Shown piece after piece: positions 1 to 9,046 of a DNA stretch of 42,500 nt (positions are counted from its first letter, which is position 1; each line of letters starts with the position of its first letter). Location: contig PNNF01000006.1 in the NCBI GenBank assembly GCA_013824085.1, positions 1 to 42,500 on the forward strand, given 5' to 3'. Both the position numbers and the translations under genes were made by a program. The notes beneath the pieces are model-generated. The model worked only from the letters and a program-made list of their open reading frames with translations, did no database searches and had not been told where the DNA came from. The DNA comes from Chlorobiaceae bacterium. GTDB lineage: Bacteria; Bacteroidota; Ignavibacteria; Ignavibacteriales; Ignavibacteriaceae.

Positions 1-359
1 AGCTATAACTTATTAATTGCTGCAATAATACAAAATATAATATTAATAAATATATTTACTGCGTGTAGCCTAAATTATTAGTAGCCATAATGTATGGTTA
101 GTGAAAAATTAAAACTATTTCGGATTTCCTTTCATTAATGAATTAGGCGCCACAAACTACATGGTCTATAATTCTCATCCACCACAACCAGTAAGCACAG
201 CTTCGCCGCGTGAGTCACATTAAAACTTGGAGTGATCGAATATCTGGTTTATCGCAAGTCTTAATTTTTGCTTTTCTTTTTTTGCTTACTCGCTCACTGA
301 TTAATCTGAGATAACGAAGTAGAGTTTCAAAAGAAAAAGTCAACTCACATGGTTAAAAT
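1..359. other. Non-coding left edge of the window
   Basis: I see no convincing gene in either strand here. The stretch lies just downstream of the accA stop codon on the minus strand, so it could hold the 3' end of the polysaccharide operon transcript. No GC-rich hairpin followed by a T-run is obvious. A slightly more GC-rich patch around 180-220 does not translate into a recognisable product. Confidence 0.5.
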
Positions 360-1310
360 TTATTCTTCATAAACTCCGAGTTCACTAAATTTTTTAACTC
401 TATTTTGAATTAGCTTTTCAGGTTTAGTTTTTATCAGCAAACTTAATTCTTCTTTAATTACATTTTTTAAAATCAAAGCCATCGCGTTGTGATCTTTATG
501 CGCCCCACCAAATGGCTCTTGAACAATTCTATCAATAATTTTTAGTTTGATTAGATCCTCAGCGGTTAGCTTTAATGCTTCTGCTGCTTGTTCCTTAAAT
601 TCCCAACTACGCCAAAGAATGCTTGAACAAGATTCAGGACTAATTACAGAATACCAAGAATTTTCAAGCATCAATATTCTGTCGCCAAGCCCAATTCCCA
701 AAGCACCACCACTCGCACCTTCGCCAATAATAACAACGATAATTGGAACTTTTAATTTTGCCATTTCAAATAAATTTCTTGCAATCGCTTCTGCTTGTCC
801 GCGCTCCTCTGCTTCAAGTCCGGGATAAGCTCCGGGTGTGTCGAGCAAAGTGATAACTGGCTTATTGAATTTTTCTGCAAGTTTCATCAAACGTAGTGCT
901 TTGCGATAACCTTCGGGATTCATCATTCCAAAATTTCTGTGCAGATTTGATTTTGTATCTCTCCCCTTTTGCTGTCCAATTATCATCACTTTGTATTCAT
1001 CAATTTTTGCGAATCCACCGACAACTGCTTTGTCATCCTTAAAATTTCTATCGCCATGAAGTTCAATAAAATCTTGAGTCATAAGATAAATGTAATCGAG
1101 TGTGTAAGGTCGCTCTGGATGACGAGCAAGCTGCACGCGCTGCCAACGTGTTAAATTTTTATAGATATTTTCTTTTAGATGTTGAACTTTTTCTTCAATT
1201 ATTTTTATCTCATTATCGATATTCAAATTATCCGAAAGTTTTTTCATCTCAGATAATTTTTCTTCAAGTTCAATAATTGGTTTTTCAAAATCAAGAATAG
1301 TTTTTGCCAT
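360..1310 (-). CDS. accA: Acetyl-CoA carboxylase carboxyltransferase subunit alpha
   Basis: This is the alpha subunit of the carboxyltransferase half of acetyl-CoA carboxylase, which moves carboxyl from biotin-BCCP to acetyl-CoA to make malonyl-CoA in the cytoplasm, the first committed step of fatty acid synthesis. The 316 residues match the family's usual length. Residues 1-50 are a charged helical region typical of AccA. The crotonase-like core carries [12 protein letters not shown] (about 63-74), [17 protein letters not shown] (156-172) and the oxyanion-hole motif [12 protein letters not shown] (196-207). The ATG is preceded at good spacing by AAAAGG, which overlaps the last codons of the upstream glycosyltransferase gene, so the two are probably translated from one mRNA. 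The odd point is its place as the last gene of a polysaccharide operon. No accD is in the window. Confidence 0.96.
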   Translation of the reverse strand: MAKTILDFEKPIIELEEKLSEMKKLSDNLNIDNEIKIIEEKVQHLKENIYKNLTRWQRVQLARHPERPYTLDYIYLMTQDFIELHGDRNFKDDKAVVGGFAKIDEYKVMIIGQQKGRDTKSNLHRNFGMMNPEGYRKALRLMKLAEKFNKPVITLLDTPGAYPGLEAEERGQAEAIARNLFEMAKLKVPIIVVIIGEGASGGALGIGLGDRILMLENSWYSVISPESCSSILWRSWEFKEQAAEALKLTAEDLIKLKIIDRIVQEPFGGAHKDHNAMALILKNVIKEELSLLIKTKPEKLIQNRVKKFSELGVYEE

Positions 1311-1312
1311 AG

Positions 1313-3292
1313 TTACCTTTTGTTAAAAATAAATTTACTTAATGTCTTACCAATAATTTCAAGATCAAGCCAAATGTTTTGATTCTTTGCATAGAATATA
1401 TCCAACTTATTATTCTTTTCAATACCTTCATTTTCTGCAAACCAAAGTCCTGTGGCTCCTCTTTTTCCGAGATAGAGCTTGTTAGATTTGTCTGTAATCA
1501 TCGGTCCAACAAAACTCATTTTGCCAATAAAAATTTTAGGGAGATCCCAGATCAAGTTTGGAAAATAAATTTCGTTTGGTTTTCTTTTTGTAAAAATAAA
1601 AAATGGTGAAAAAATAATTATCGAGAAAAATGAAAAAACAATATCAAAAAAACGTTTGATAATTTTATGCGCAGGTTGCGAAATGTTATAAGTAATTTCA
1701 ATCAATGGAAGATCATCAAGCAGATTCACAGAAGATTTACCAACAATGAAATCGAGATTAGTCCCGACCATCTTAAACTCAACATTTATTTTTTGACACG
1801 ACGAGACGATTATCATTATCTGTGTGTATGAAATTTCATCTGAAGAAAAAATAACTTCATCAATTTTTTTTTCACGAATAATTTTTGAAATATTTTCATA
1901 GCTTCCAATAATTTCAAACTCTTCTATTTTTTTTCCAACATCTTTCATCGAAGGAGAAATTAATCCGATGACATTATTGTATGATGTAGATTTCTTTGAG
2001 AGTTTATTTGCAATCTTAATTCCATTTTCACCCACGCCCACAACAACGGAATTAATTTTTTTTGATTCAGTAGAAACAACTCCAATTTTAAAAATTAGCT
2101 TAAAAAATATTCTCCAAAAAGAAGCAAGAAAAACTAAATTCAAATATGTAAGAACTACAACCACTCTACTGAATGCAAATTCTTTGAAAAAATATGTGAG
2201 TGATGAGACTACAAAGAAGCCCGCAACTACTCCCCAAAAATTTCTTAAGACAGAAAGTGAGTCGCGTCTATAAACGCCAAGCACAGCCGCAGTAATTATG
2301 TGCACGATTGCAGGAACTGTATAAACGATATGGAGAGTAGCGTGAGGAAACCCCCGCCAATCTGTTAGTAACATATAAAATTCTTCCGCAACAAAAAGGG
2401 CAAAGTTGAAGATGAAAAAATCGATAATGATTGCTGAAATAATAAGTTTGTTGATTCCTAAAAATGCTATTACTTCCCGAAAAGAAATTGCTATTCGCAA
2501 AAGCAAAACAACTAAGAATGAAGATGAAAAATGTTTCTTTACAAACAAGTGCATCGCGTTGTAAAAAATTCTTGTCTCATCAATGCTGCTGCGCCTTGTG
2601 CTCTCACCTTTGTAATGAATAATTTGTGTTTCATGAAAATAGAAAACTTTGAACCCCGCTTTTTGAATTCGATAACACCAATCCAAATCTTCACCATACA
2701 TAAAAAATGTTTCATCCAATCCACCAATTTTTTCATATACATTTTTTCTAAGCATCATGAATGAACCAGAAAGTGCATCTACTTCATAAGTTAAATCTTC
2801 ATCGAGATAGGTCAAATTATATTTTGCAAATAATTTACTTTTTGGAAAGAGCGCACTTAAACCTGTTACTTTGCAAAACGACGTCCAAGGTCCGGGAAAA
2901 CTTCTTCGGCAGGAGAGCTGAAAAGTTCCATCAGGATTTAATATTTTACAGCCCGCCATTCCAACGTTCTGATTGGATTGAAAAAAATTTATCATCTTTT
3001 CAAATGTATCTTCTTGAACAATTGTGTCGGGATTTATAAGCAGGAAAAATTTTCCCTTTGCAATTTTGAGTCCCAAATTATTTGCTTTGCTAAAACCAAG
3101 ATTAGTTTTGCTATCAATTAATTTTACATCAGGGAATTTTTCTCTTAATAATTCTACGCTGCCATCAACGGAATTATTATCGACAACAATAATTTCGTAA
3201 CGATAGTTTGTGATTGACTTGTTAATTGAGTGGAGTAAATTCTGTAAGAATTCTTTGACGTTATAGTTTACTATTATTATGGAAAGATCCAC
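1313..3292 (-). CDS. GT2 glycosyltransferase fused to a degenerate polyprenyl glycosylphosphotransferase
   Basis: This is a 659-residue two-part protein starting at GTG. Residues 1-265 are a GT-A family 2 glycosyltransferase of the rhamnosyltransferase (WbbL) type: SIIIVNYN (4-11), [10 protein letters not shown] (36-45), the metal-binding LLINPDT (84-90) and the acceptor-side GEDLDWCYR (200-208). From about 280 on it resembles an undecaprenyl-phosphate sugar phosphotransferase. There are several hydrophobic segments (about 281-305, 320-340, 350-370, 376-400), then a nucleotide-binding-like fold with VVVGVGENG (416-424), then a membrane re-entrant helix at [15 protein letters not shown] (546-560). 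After that the catalytic domain has collapsed. The SxGP...KFRSM stretch and the DEIPQ acid pair present in the neighbouring PGT at 4082-5485 are absent, while fragments such as KMSFVGPM (591-598) and GATGLW (612-617) remain. I infer an active GT2 tethered to a non-catalytic PGT scaffold. Ten bases separate it from the upstream gene. Confidence 0.85.
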   Translation of the reverse strand: MDLSIIIVNYNVKEFLQNLLHSINKSITNYRYEIIVVDNNSVDGSVELLREKFPDVKLIDSKTNLGFSKANNLGLKIAKGKFFLLINPDTIVQEDTFEKMINFFQSNQNVGMAGCKILNPDGTFQLSCRRSFPGPWTSFCKVTGLSALFPKSKLFAKYNLTYLDEDLTYEVDALSGSFMMLRKNVYEKIGGLDETFFMYGEDLDWCYRIQKAGFKVFYFHETQIIHYKGESTRRSSIDETRIFYNAMHLFVKKHFSSSFLVVLLLRIAISFREVIAFLGINKLIISAIIIDFFIFNFALFVAEEFYMLLTDWRGFPHATLHIVYTVPAIVHIITAAVLGVYRRDSLSVLRNFWGVVAGFFVVSSLTYFFKEFAFSRVVVVLTYLNLVFLASFWRIFFKLIFKIGVVSTESKKINSVVVGVGENGIKIANKLSKKSTSYNNVIGLISPSMKDVGKKIEEFEIIGSYENISKIIREKKIDEVIFSSDEISYTQIMIIVSSCQKINVEFKMVGTNLDFIVGKSSVNLLDDLPLIEITYNISQPAHKIIKRFFDIVFSFFSIIIFSPFFIFTKRKPNEIYFPNLIWDLPKIFIGKMSFVGPMITDKSNKLYLGKRGATGLWFAENEGIEKNNKLDIFYAKNQNIWLDLEIIGKTLSKFIFNKR

Positions 3293-3302
3293 AAAAAGCT
3301 CT

Positions 3303-4025
3303 CTATAAAAGTTTAAAAATACTACTAAGTCTCAGCTTCCAAACAAGAAGAGCAGCTTCGCGAACAATTTTTTTCGACATCTTTGAACTGCCTGAAGTTC
3401 TGTCGTAAAATATTATGGGAATTTCTTTTATCTTAAAACCTTTTTTCCAAACCTTAAAATTTATTTCGATTTGAAAAGCATATCCATTAGATTTTATTTT
3501 ATCGAGATCTATCGATTGCAAAACTTCTTTCCTAAAACATTTGAATCCACCTGTTGCATCGCATACAGGCATACCCGTAACGAGTCGTGTGTATTTATTT
3601 GCGGAGTAACTTAATAATAGGCGTTGCATCGGCCAGTTGATCACGTTCACGCCGGTTAGATATCGGCTTCCAATGACAAGATCATTATTTTCAATTTCAC
3701 GAAGAAAATTTGGAATCTCTTTGTAGTCGTGAGAAAAATCTGCATCCATTTCAAAAATGTAATCAAAATTTTTCTCGATTGCATATTTAAATCCCGCACA
3801 ATAAGCAGTTCCAAGCCCCAGCTTCGCAGCTCGTTGAATCAAGTGAATTCGGGAATTAGTTTTCATCAACTCTTTTACATATTCGCCTGTTCCATCGGGA
3901 GAATTATCATCAACAATTAAGATATGAATTTCATCCTCATACATCGATAAAATTTCTGGAATCAATTTTTGGATGTTGGACATCTCATTATATGTAGGCG
4001 TTATTATTAGCGAACGTTTTTTCAT
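3303..4025 (-). CDS. Polyprenol-phosphate mannose/glucose synthase-like GT2 (DPM1 family)
   Basis: This is a family 2 glycosyltransferase of the dolichol-phosphate-mannose synthase type, predicted to move a hexose from a nucleotide sugar to a polyprenyl phosphate at the inner face of the cytoplasmic membrane. Visible marks are IITPTYNE near the N-terminus, VDDNSPDGTG, the metal-binding FEMDADFSHD, and VIGSRYLTG followed by ATGGFKCFRKEVL, all in family order. There is no C-terminal membrane domain, as in soluble DPM1-type enzymes. I chose the ATG at 4025 (240 residues); an in-frame TTG lies nine bases upstream at 4034. It sits between the PGT gene and the GT2-PGT fusion. A polyprenyl-linked sugar made here would need a GT-C or a GtrA-type partner, and none is in the window. 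The sugar is not determinable from sequence. Confidence 0.88.
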   Translation of the reverse strand: MKKRSLIITPTYNEMSNIQKLIPEILSMYEDEIHILIVDDNSPDGTGEYVKELMKTNSRIHLIQRAAKLGLGTAYCAGFKYAIEKNFDYIFEMDADFSHDYKEIPNFLREIENNDLVIGSRYLTGVNVINWPMQRLLLSYSANKYTRLVTGMPVCDATGGFKCFRKEVLQSIDLDKIKSNGYAFQIEINFKVWKKGFKIKEIPIIFYDRTSGSSKMSKKIVREAALLVWKLRLSSIFKLL

Positions 4026-4081
4026 TTTGCTCAAAATATTTTATGAAAAATAATTTTATTTAGTGAATTCTCAAATTGAAA

Positions 4082-5485
4082 TTAATCATAATGTCCCTTT
4101 CCAAAAAGAACAACAAAAATTGTTCTAAACAAAATCTTTAAATCCATACGCAACGACATATTCTCAATATAGAAAAGGTCATACTTCAATTTCTTTTTTA
4201 CGTCATCAATAGTTTCGTCATACTTATGTTTTACTTGAGCCCAGCCAGTAAGCCCCGGCTTCACTTTTAATCTTCTTTTGTAATAAGGAATTTCTTCTGA
4301 CAATTTTTCAACAAAGAAAGGACGCTCTGGACGAGGACCGACTAAACTCATTTCGCCTTTCAATACATTTATCATTTGCGGAATTTCATCAACTCGAATT
4401 TTTCTAATCAGTCTTCCAATTTTTGTAATGCGCGGATCATTCTTGAATGACCAGACTGGCCCAGTATTTTTTTCTGCGTCAATATACATCGAACGAAATT
4501 TATAGACATTAAAAAGTTTTCCGTTCAAGCCGCATCTTTCTTGCTTAAACAAGATTGGACCTTTAGAATCAAGCTTGATGGCAATAGCAGTTGCTAAAGT
4601 CATTGGTGCGCTACAAACCAATAGAATCAACGATACGACAATATCCAAAATTCTTTTTGCACGTTTTTCCCATTCAGGCATTAGGATTGGATTAATATCA
4701 ATCAACGGAACGCCGTAGAGTTGGCTTGTCTTTGCTTGTCCGCTTAGAATATCATAAAGATCAGGAACAATTTTTATTCCGATGTTTAGATTTTCACATT
4801 TAGCAATAACTTCAATTAAAATATCTTCGTGATGATTTCGAAGACTTAGAATAACTTCTTGAACATTATAATTTTTTATTATTTCGGAAATTTGTGAAAC
4901 GTGTCCAATTGCTTTTATTCCATTATTTTCTTTTCCAATATTTTCATCTTGAACTGCAACGTAGCCAATAATATCAAGCCCCAACGCTCTATGATTTGTA
5001 ACTTGTTCTTGCACTTCAAATCCTTTTTCATTGAAGCCGACGAGTAAAACATTTCTTCTGCCGATACCTTTTATCAAAAGTTGTCTTTGTAAACTTCTGA
5101 TAAATAGACGACCAGTTCCAACGAGAGCGAAAAAGATTCCCCAATAAAAAAAGATTAAGAAACGATTTGTTGAAGAGACTCCGCTTTGATAATCATCAAA
5201 CATTATCAGAAAGAAAAGAATAAATATTCCGACGAAAGTTGACTTAAACAGAGTTGATAGCTCATCAAATCGTGAAAGCGCAAACCAAGTCCTATACATT
5301 CCAACCATCGTAAAAATTACTATCCAATAAAAATAAACGACAAACATTGGGAAAAATAATTCTGGTTCGACAAGGAAATCAAACCAACCTGTTGTAAGCC
5401 GCAGTTGTCTATAAATTATCCATGCAATATTAATTGTGATTAGATCTGTAATAAATACAAGAGTTTTTTCAGAAGTCTTATTCAT
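4082..5485 (-). CDS. Undecaprenyl-phosphate sugar-1-phosphate transferase (WbaP/WcaJ type, complete)
   Basis: This polytopic membrane enzyme is predicted to start repeat-unit synthesis by moving a sugar-1-phosphate from a UDP-sugar to undecaprenyl phosphate. The 467 residues have the full family layout. Four N-terminal membrane segments (about 10-30, 45-63, 80-97, 108-125) are followed by a CoA-binding-like Rossmann domain with NVLLVGFNEKG (145-155), a membrane helix (278-302) and the catalytic domain. The latter has KGPILFKQERCG (308-319), YKFRSM (328-333), the catalytic Asp-Glu pair in VDEIPQ (366-367), MSLVGPRPERP (379-389) and PGLTGWAQV (410-418). Its start overlaps the stop of the frameshifted GT4 gene by eight bases. 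It is the only intact PGT in the window and therefore the likely initiating enzyme. Sugar specificity cannot be read from sequence. Confidence 0.93.
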   Translation of the reverse strand: MNKTSEKTLVFITDLITINIAWIIYRQLRLTTGWFDFLVEPELFFPMFVVYFYWIVIFTMVGMYRTWFALSRFDELSTLFKSTFVGIFILFFLIMFDDYQSGVSSTNRFLIFFYWGIFFALVGTGRLFIRSLQRQLLIKGIGRRNVLLVGFNEKGFEVQEQVTNHRALGLDIIGYVAVQDENIGKENNGIKAIGHVSQISEIIKNYNVQEVILSLRNHHEDILIEVIAKCENLNIGIKIVPDLYDILSGQAKTSQLYGVPLIDINPILMPEWEKRAKRILDIVVSLILLVCSAPMTLATAIAIKLDSKGPILFKQERCGLNGKLFNVYKFRSMYIDAEKNTGPVWSFKNDPRITKIGRLIRKIRVDEIPQMINVLKGEMSLVGPRPERPFFVEKLSEEIPYYKRRLKVKPGLTGWAQVKHKYDETIDDVKKKLKYDLFYIENMSLRMDLKILFRTIFVVLFGKGHYD

Positions 5486-6697
5486 TAGAATTTAATTTAT
5501 TATAAAAATCATTGACAACTTTTTCTCTGTCAAAATTTTGTAAAGAATATTTTCGACCATTTTCTCCTTTACTAATAATTTCTGCTTGGTTGCTAAAACA
5601 ATATTTAATTTTTTCTGCAAGCATAATTGAATTTTCGGGTTCAACGAAATATCCGCAGTCAGAAGTTTCAACAATTTTTCTGGCTTCACCATCAACGCTT
5701 AACAACACGGGTATTTCGGCTGACATTGCTTCATACAATTTTGAGGGGATTGTCATTCTGAATAATTCATTTTTAATAAGCGGAATAATCATCACATCAA
5801 ATAACGAAATGTATTTAATAATTTCATCGCGCGAAAAAGGAGGAATCAATAAAACATTAGAAAGTTTATTTACTTCAATCTCTTTTTTTATTAAATCTTT
5901 ATCAACTCCATCACCAATAATCATATAGACGATGTTGGAATTTTCGAAAGTAATTTTTGCTGCATCGGTAATAATTTTTATTCCTTGTGCACCGCCAATA
6001 TTTCCAGCATATCCAAAAACCATTTTCCCTTCGAGAGATAATTCCTTCTGCAAGGTCAAATCTTTCTCGTACTTTTTCATCTTGTTTGAGTCAACAAAAT
6101 TGGGGACATAAAAGACATTTTTTACAAAGCTAAACTTCGACTTAAATTTTTCTTGAGTAATTTTTGTTACAACGTTTACGACATCACTTTTTTTATAGAT
6201 CAATTTTTCGAGCCACTCGCAATTTGGATAGCAGTTTTATTTTTTAAAAAACCAAGTTGAATTGCAGATTCAGGCCAGAGGTCGCCAATATCAAAAATAA
6301 ATTTTGTGCGTCTAAAGATTTTATTTATCACTCCAACAATTCCCGTAAACAAAGGCGGGGAAATTGTTAAAAGGTAATCAAATTTTTTTAATTTGAATAG
6401 AGTTACAAAACTTGCTGAGAATGTGAAGGACAAATAATAAAGCATTCGTTTTAAGAATGAGCCACGATCCGAAGCATAGACAAAGCACCTGAAAATTTTA
6501 ATTCCATTCTCTTCTTTGTATTGAAACAATCTAAACTGTTTTTCAATTTGATTTTTTTCCATCAAATAACTTGGGAAAGGCGCAACTACTGTTACATCAA
6601 CACCAAGCTTCAATAGCTCTTCAACAAAGCCGATGCTTCTTTGCGAACCGCCACCAATTTCAGGTGGAAAATATTGCGTAATTAAGATAAAATTCAT
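5478..6697 (-). pseudogene. GT4 glycosyltransferase (WbuB type) broken by a one-base frameshift near 6215
   Basis: Two reading frames together make one family 4 glycosyltransferase of about 406 residues. The N-terminal frame (6200-6697) has ITQYFPPEIGGGSQR, the hydrophobic stretch of WbuB-like enzymes and IFDIGDLWPESAIQLG, then runs into a stop after IASGSKN. The C-terminal frame (5478-6203) begins LIYKKSDVVNVVT and carries GYAGNIGGAQG and PSKLYEAMSAEIPVL, the sugar-nucleotide binding half. Restoring one base at about 6215 changes IASGSKN-stop into IASWLEKLIYKKSD, the expected family sequence, so the lesion is a single missing base (AGTTGG read as AGTGG on the minus strand). The 3' frame could start at a TTG at 6203, but half a GT4 should not be active. 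The gene overlaps both neighbours (4 bp upstream, 8 bp downstream), so the operon is otherwise intact. It may be a sequencing error or a true recent inactivation. Confidence 0.87.
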
Positions 6698-7899
6698 AAT
6701 AAACTATTACTTAAAAAGTATTCATACTTATTTATTAGTGATTCCCAAGAATACAAATTTGCTGCCTTATTTCTTGCATTACAACCAATTAAAAATCTTT
6801 TTTCTGGATTATTTATTAAAAAGTCAATTTGATTATAAAACTCCTCTTCATTATTGGCCAATAAAATGTCTTCATTTTCTTCATAATTAATTCCTTCGGC
6901 ACCTAATCTGGATGTTATGATTGGTTTGTTTGATGCCATTAATTCTAAAATTTTCACCCTCATTCCACCACCAACTTTAAGTGGGATTATACAGATGCCC
7001 GATTTTTTAATATATGGTCTCACATCTACGACTGTACCACTAACAATAATATTTTTTGAGCTATAGTTTTTCAAATTTGTAGTTGGATTTTTACCAACAA
7101 TATAAAATTTTAATTCAGGATATTTGCGGACTAATTTACTAAAGACATTTTTGATAAACCAAATTACTGCATCTTCATTTGGCTTCCAATCCATCGAACC
7201 TAGATACAATAAATCAAGAGATTCTCGATTTTCTAATCTATCAAAGTATTTAACATCAACTCCTGCACTAAGGACATAAGGATTTGCAATATAAGGATAA
7301 ATGGTTTTGGCAATGATCTTATCTTCTTCCGTGATGAAGACAATATTTTTAAATTTTTTATAACATTCTGCCTCAACTTTCTTGATAAGGTTATTTTCCC
7401 GATTGAAAAAAATTTTAAGTAAAGGGTTTCTCGTTTTTTCAAAGTATCGTTGAATTATTTGAGATTCAATATTGTGTAGCCTTATAACAATTTTTGAGGA
7501 AGTTAATGAATTAATATTAAGTGCATAAGGTACGGAATGTAATCCCTCAAAATGTAGAATATCATAATCTTTTCTTTTTAAGCTATTAATAATCTCAGAC
7601 AACAATTTTTTTGAATAGAACTTATATATTAAATATGGTTTGTTTGAAAATAAATATTTGAAAATCCTACTATAAGAAGAAATTCCTTTATCGATAATTA
7701 CTTTTGGTGGATTCTTTTGATCGAAGCAAATTATATTTTTGTTTAATACTTCGTTTTTATTAATGCAAAGAAAATCGATTTCATTCCCTGGTTTTTGAAT
7801 GTATTTATAGAAATTATAAATAACAATTTTACCTCCATCGTTAGGAGGATAAGGAAAATTTGGAGAAATATGTAAAATTTTCAAGTTCAGCCTCAGCAA
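6694..7899 (-). CDS. Glycosyltransferase family 4
   Basis: This is a GT-B fold family 4 glycosyltransferase. The N-terminus reads ILHISPNFPYPPNDGGK, a typical acceptor-side opening with a glycine-rich loop. The middle has LHFEGLHSVPYAL and IVIRLHNIES. The C-terminal donor half has LLYLGSMDWKPNEDAV, FYIVGKNP, GTVVDVRPYI and ICIIPLKVGGGMRVKILELMA, ending with the E/G-rich nucleotide-sugar site. The longest frame starts at TTG 7899 (401 residues). A second TTG at 7884 (LKILHISP) has TGAGG about six bases upstream and fits the family start better. The gene ends in a 4-bp ATGA overlap with the frameshifted GT4. Donor and acceptor are unknown. Confidence 0.88.
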   Translation of the reverse strand: MLRLNLKILHISPNFPYPPNDGGKIVIYNFYKYIQKPGNEIDFLCINKNEVLNKNIICFDQKNPPKVIIDKGISSYSRIFKYLFSNKPYLIYKFYSKKLLSEIINSLKRKDYDILHFEGLHSVPYALNINSLTSSKIVIRLHNIESQIIQRYFEKTRNPLLKIFFNRENNLIKKVEAECYKKFKNIVFITEEDKIIAKTIYPYIANPYVLSAGVDVKYFDRLENRESLDLLYLGSMDWKPNEDAVIWFIKNVFSKLVRKYPELKFYIVGKNPTTNLKNYSSKNIIVSGTVVDVRPYIKKSGICIIPLKVGGGMRVKILELMASNKPIITSRLGAEGINYEENEDILLANNEEEFYNQIDFLINNPEKRFLIGCNARNKAANLYSWESLINKYEYFLSNSLL

Positions 7900-7906
7900 A
7901 TCTAAT

Positions 7907-9043
7907 TTAGGTAAACAAATCTTTCTTAATTATTTTCACAATCCTTTCAGATGCTTTTCCATCGCCGTAAGGATTTTTCATTTTAAAATAATTGTATTTT
8001 TTATTCAAGTTGTTGTCGATTTCGGTAAATCTTTTTTTCAACAATTTATCATTACTTCCAACTAAGAAAGCATAACCCGCTTTTATCGCTTCTTCTCGTT
8101 CAGTTACATCTCTCATCACAATAATTGGTTTATTGAAAACAAAACATTCTTCTTGAACTCCACCTGAATCGCTAATGATGAAATGTGAATTGTCCATTAG
8201 ATAAAGGAAGTTCAAATAATCTTGCGGAGGAATCAGATAAAAATTCTTCAGATCGCTGAGTACATTTTCAACTGGAATTTTTACGTTCGGATTTAAGTGA
8301 ACGGGATAAATAAAATTGTAATCAGAATATTTGTGTGCTAATTCTTTTAATGAATTGAGAACATTCAAAAATTCTTCACCAAACTTTTCTCTGCGATGAA
8401 GTGTGATAAGAATATATTTCTTTTTTTCAAAATTCTGTGGAAGTAAATTGTTCAATGATTTTTGAATTTCTGCTGAAACTTTTTTCGAGCTTAACTGATT
8501 TTTAACTTCATACAATGCATCAACAACGGTGTTGCCTGTTACGAATATTTTCTTTTTAGAGATTCCTTCTTTAATTAAATTTTCTTCAGATAATTTAGTC
8601 GGAGGGAAATTATAATCTGCAACTACTGAAATAAATCTTCTGTTTGCTTCTTCGGGATACGGAGAAAAAATATTGTAGCTTCTTAATCCAGCCTCAACGT
8701 GAGCAATTTTTATTTTACAATAGAATGCTGCAAGCGCCGAAATAAAAGCAGTTGTTGTATCGCCTTGCACAACAACTAAATCTGGTTCAATCTCTTTGTA
8801 AACTGTTTTTAATTTTTCGATTGAGTTTATTGTTATGTCAAACAAATCTTGATTTGGCTTCATCAAATCAAGATCGAAATCAATTTTTAATTTGAAAATC
8901 GAAAGGACTTGTTTTAACATTTCTCTATGCTGTCCCGTTGAAGCAACAATAGTTTTAATTTTTTTTTGGCTCTTTAACGCCTTTATTACTGGTGCAAGTT
9001 TAATTGCTTCGGGACGAGTCCCAAATATTACGAGAGTTTTCAT
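7907..9043 (-). CDS. wecB: UDP-N-acetylglucosamine 2-epimerase (non-hydrolysing)
   Basis: The enzyme interconverts UDP-GlcNAc and UDP-ManNAc in the cytoplasm, supplying ManNAc-type sugars to the repeat unit. The 378 residues match the family length. Motifs in order are FGTRPEAIKLAPV at the N-terminus, STGQHREML, VVQGDTTTAF, HVEAGLRS followed by the YPEEANRRF block, GNTVVDAL, LHRREKFG and SDSGGVQEE. These are diagnostic for WecB rather than the hydrolysing NeuC type. It starts at ATG 9043, only three bases after the stop of the preceding GT2. No dehydrogenase (WecC) that would make UDP-ManNAcA is in the window. Confidence 0.96.
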   Translation of the reverse strand: MKTLVIFGTRPEAIKLAPVIKALKSQKKIKTIVASTGQHREMLKQVLSIFKLKIDFDLDLMKPNQDLFDITINSIEKLKTVYKEIEPDLVVVQGDTTTAFISALAAFYCKIKIAHVEAGLRSYNIFSPYPEEANRRFISVVADYNFPPTKLSEENLIKEGISKKKIFVTGNTVVDALYEVKNQLSSKKVSAEIQKSLNNLLPQNFEKKKYILITLHRREKFGEEFLNVLNSLKELAHKYSDYNFIYPVHLNPNVKIPVENVLSDLKNFYLIPPQDYLNFLYLMDNSHFIISDSGGVQEECFVFNKPIIVMRDVTEREEAIKAGYAFLVGSNDKLLKKRFTEIDNNLNKKYNYFKMKNPYGDGKASERIVKIIKKDLFT

Positions 9044-9046
9044 AAG

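Noticed and set aside
2539-2742. Minus-strand 67-residue frame inside the GT2-PGT gene
   Set aside because: Out-of-frame shadow of a strongly supported GT2 domain.
6200-6216. Programmed ribosomal frameshift in the GT4 gene
   Set aside because: There is no canonical X-XXY-YYZ slippery heptamer in frame and no downstream pseudoknot was recognised; restoring the base upstream of the A5 tract gives the better family match.
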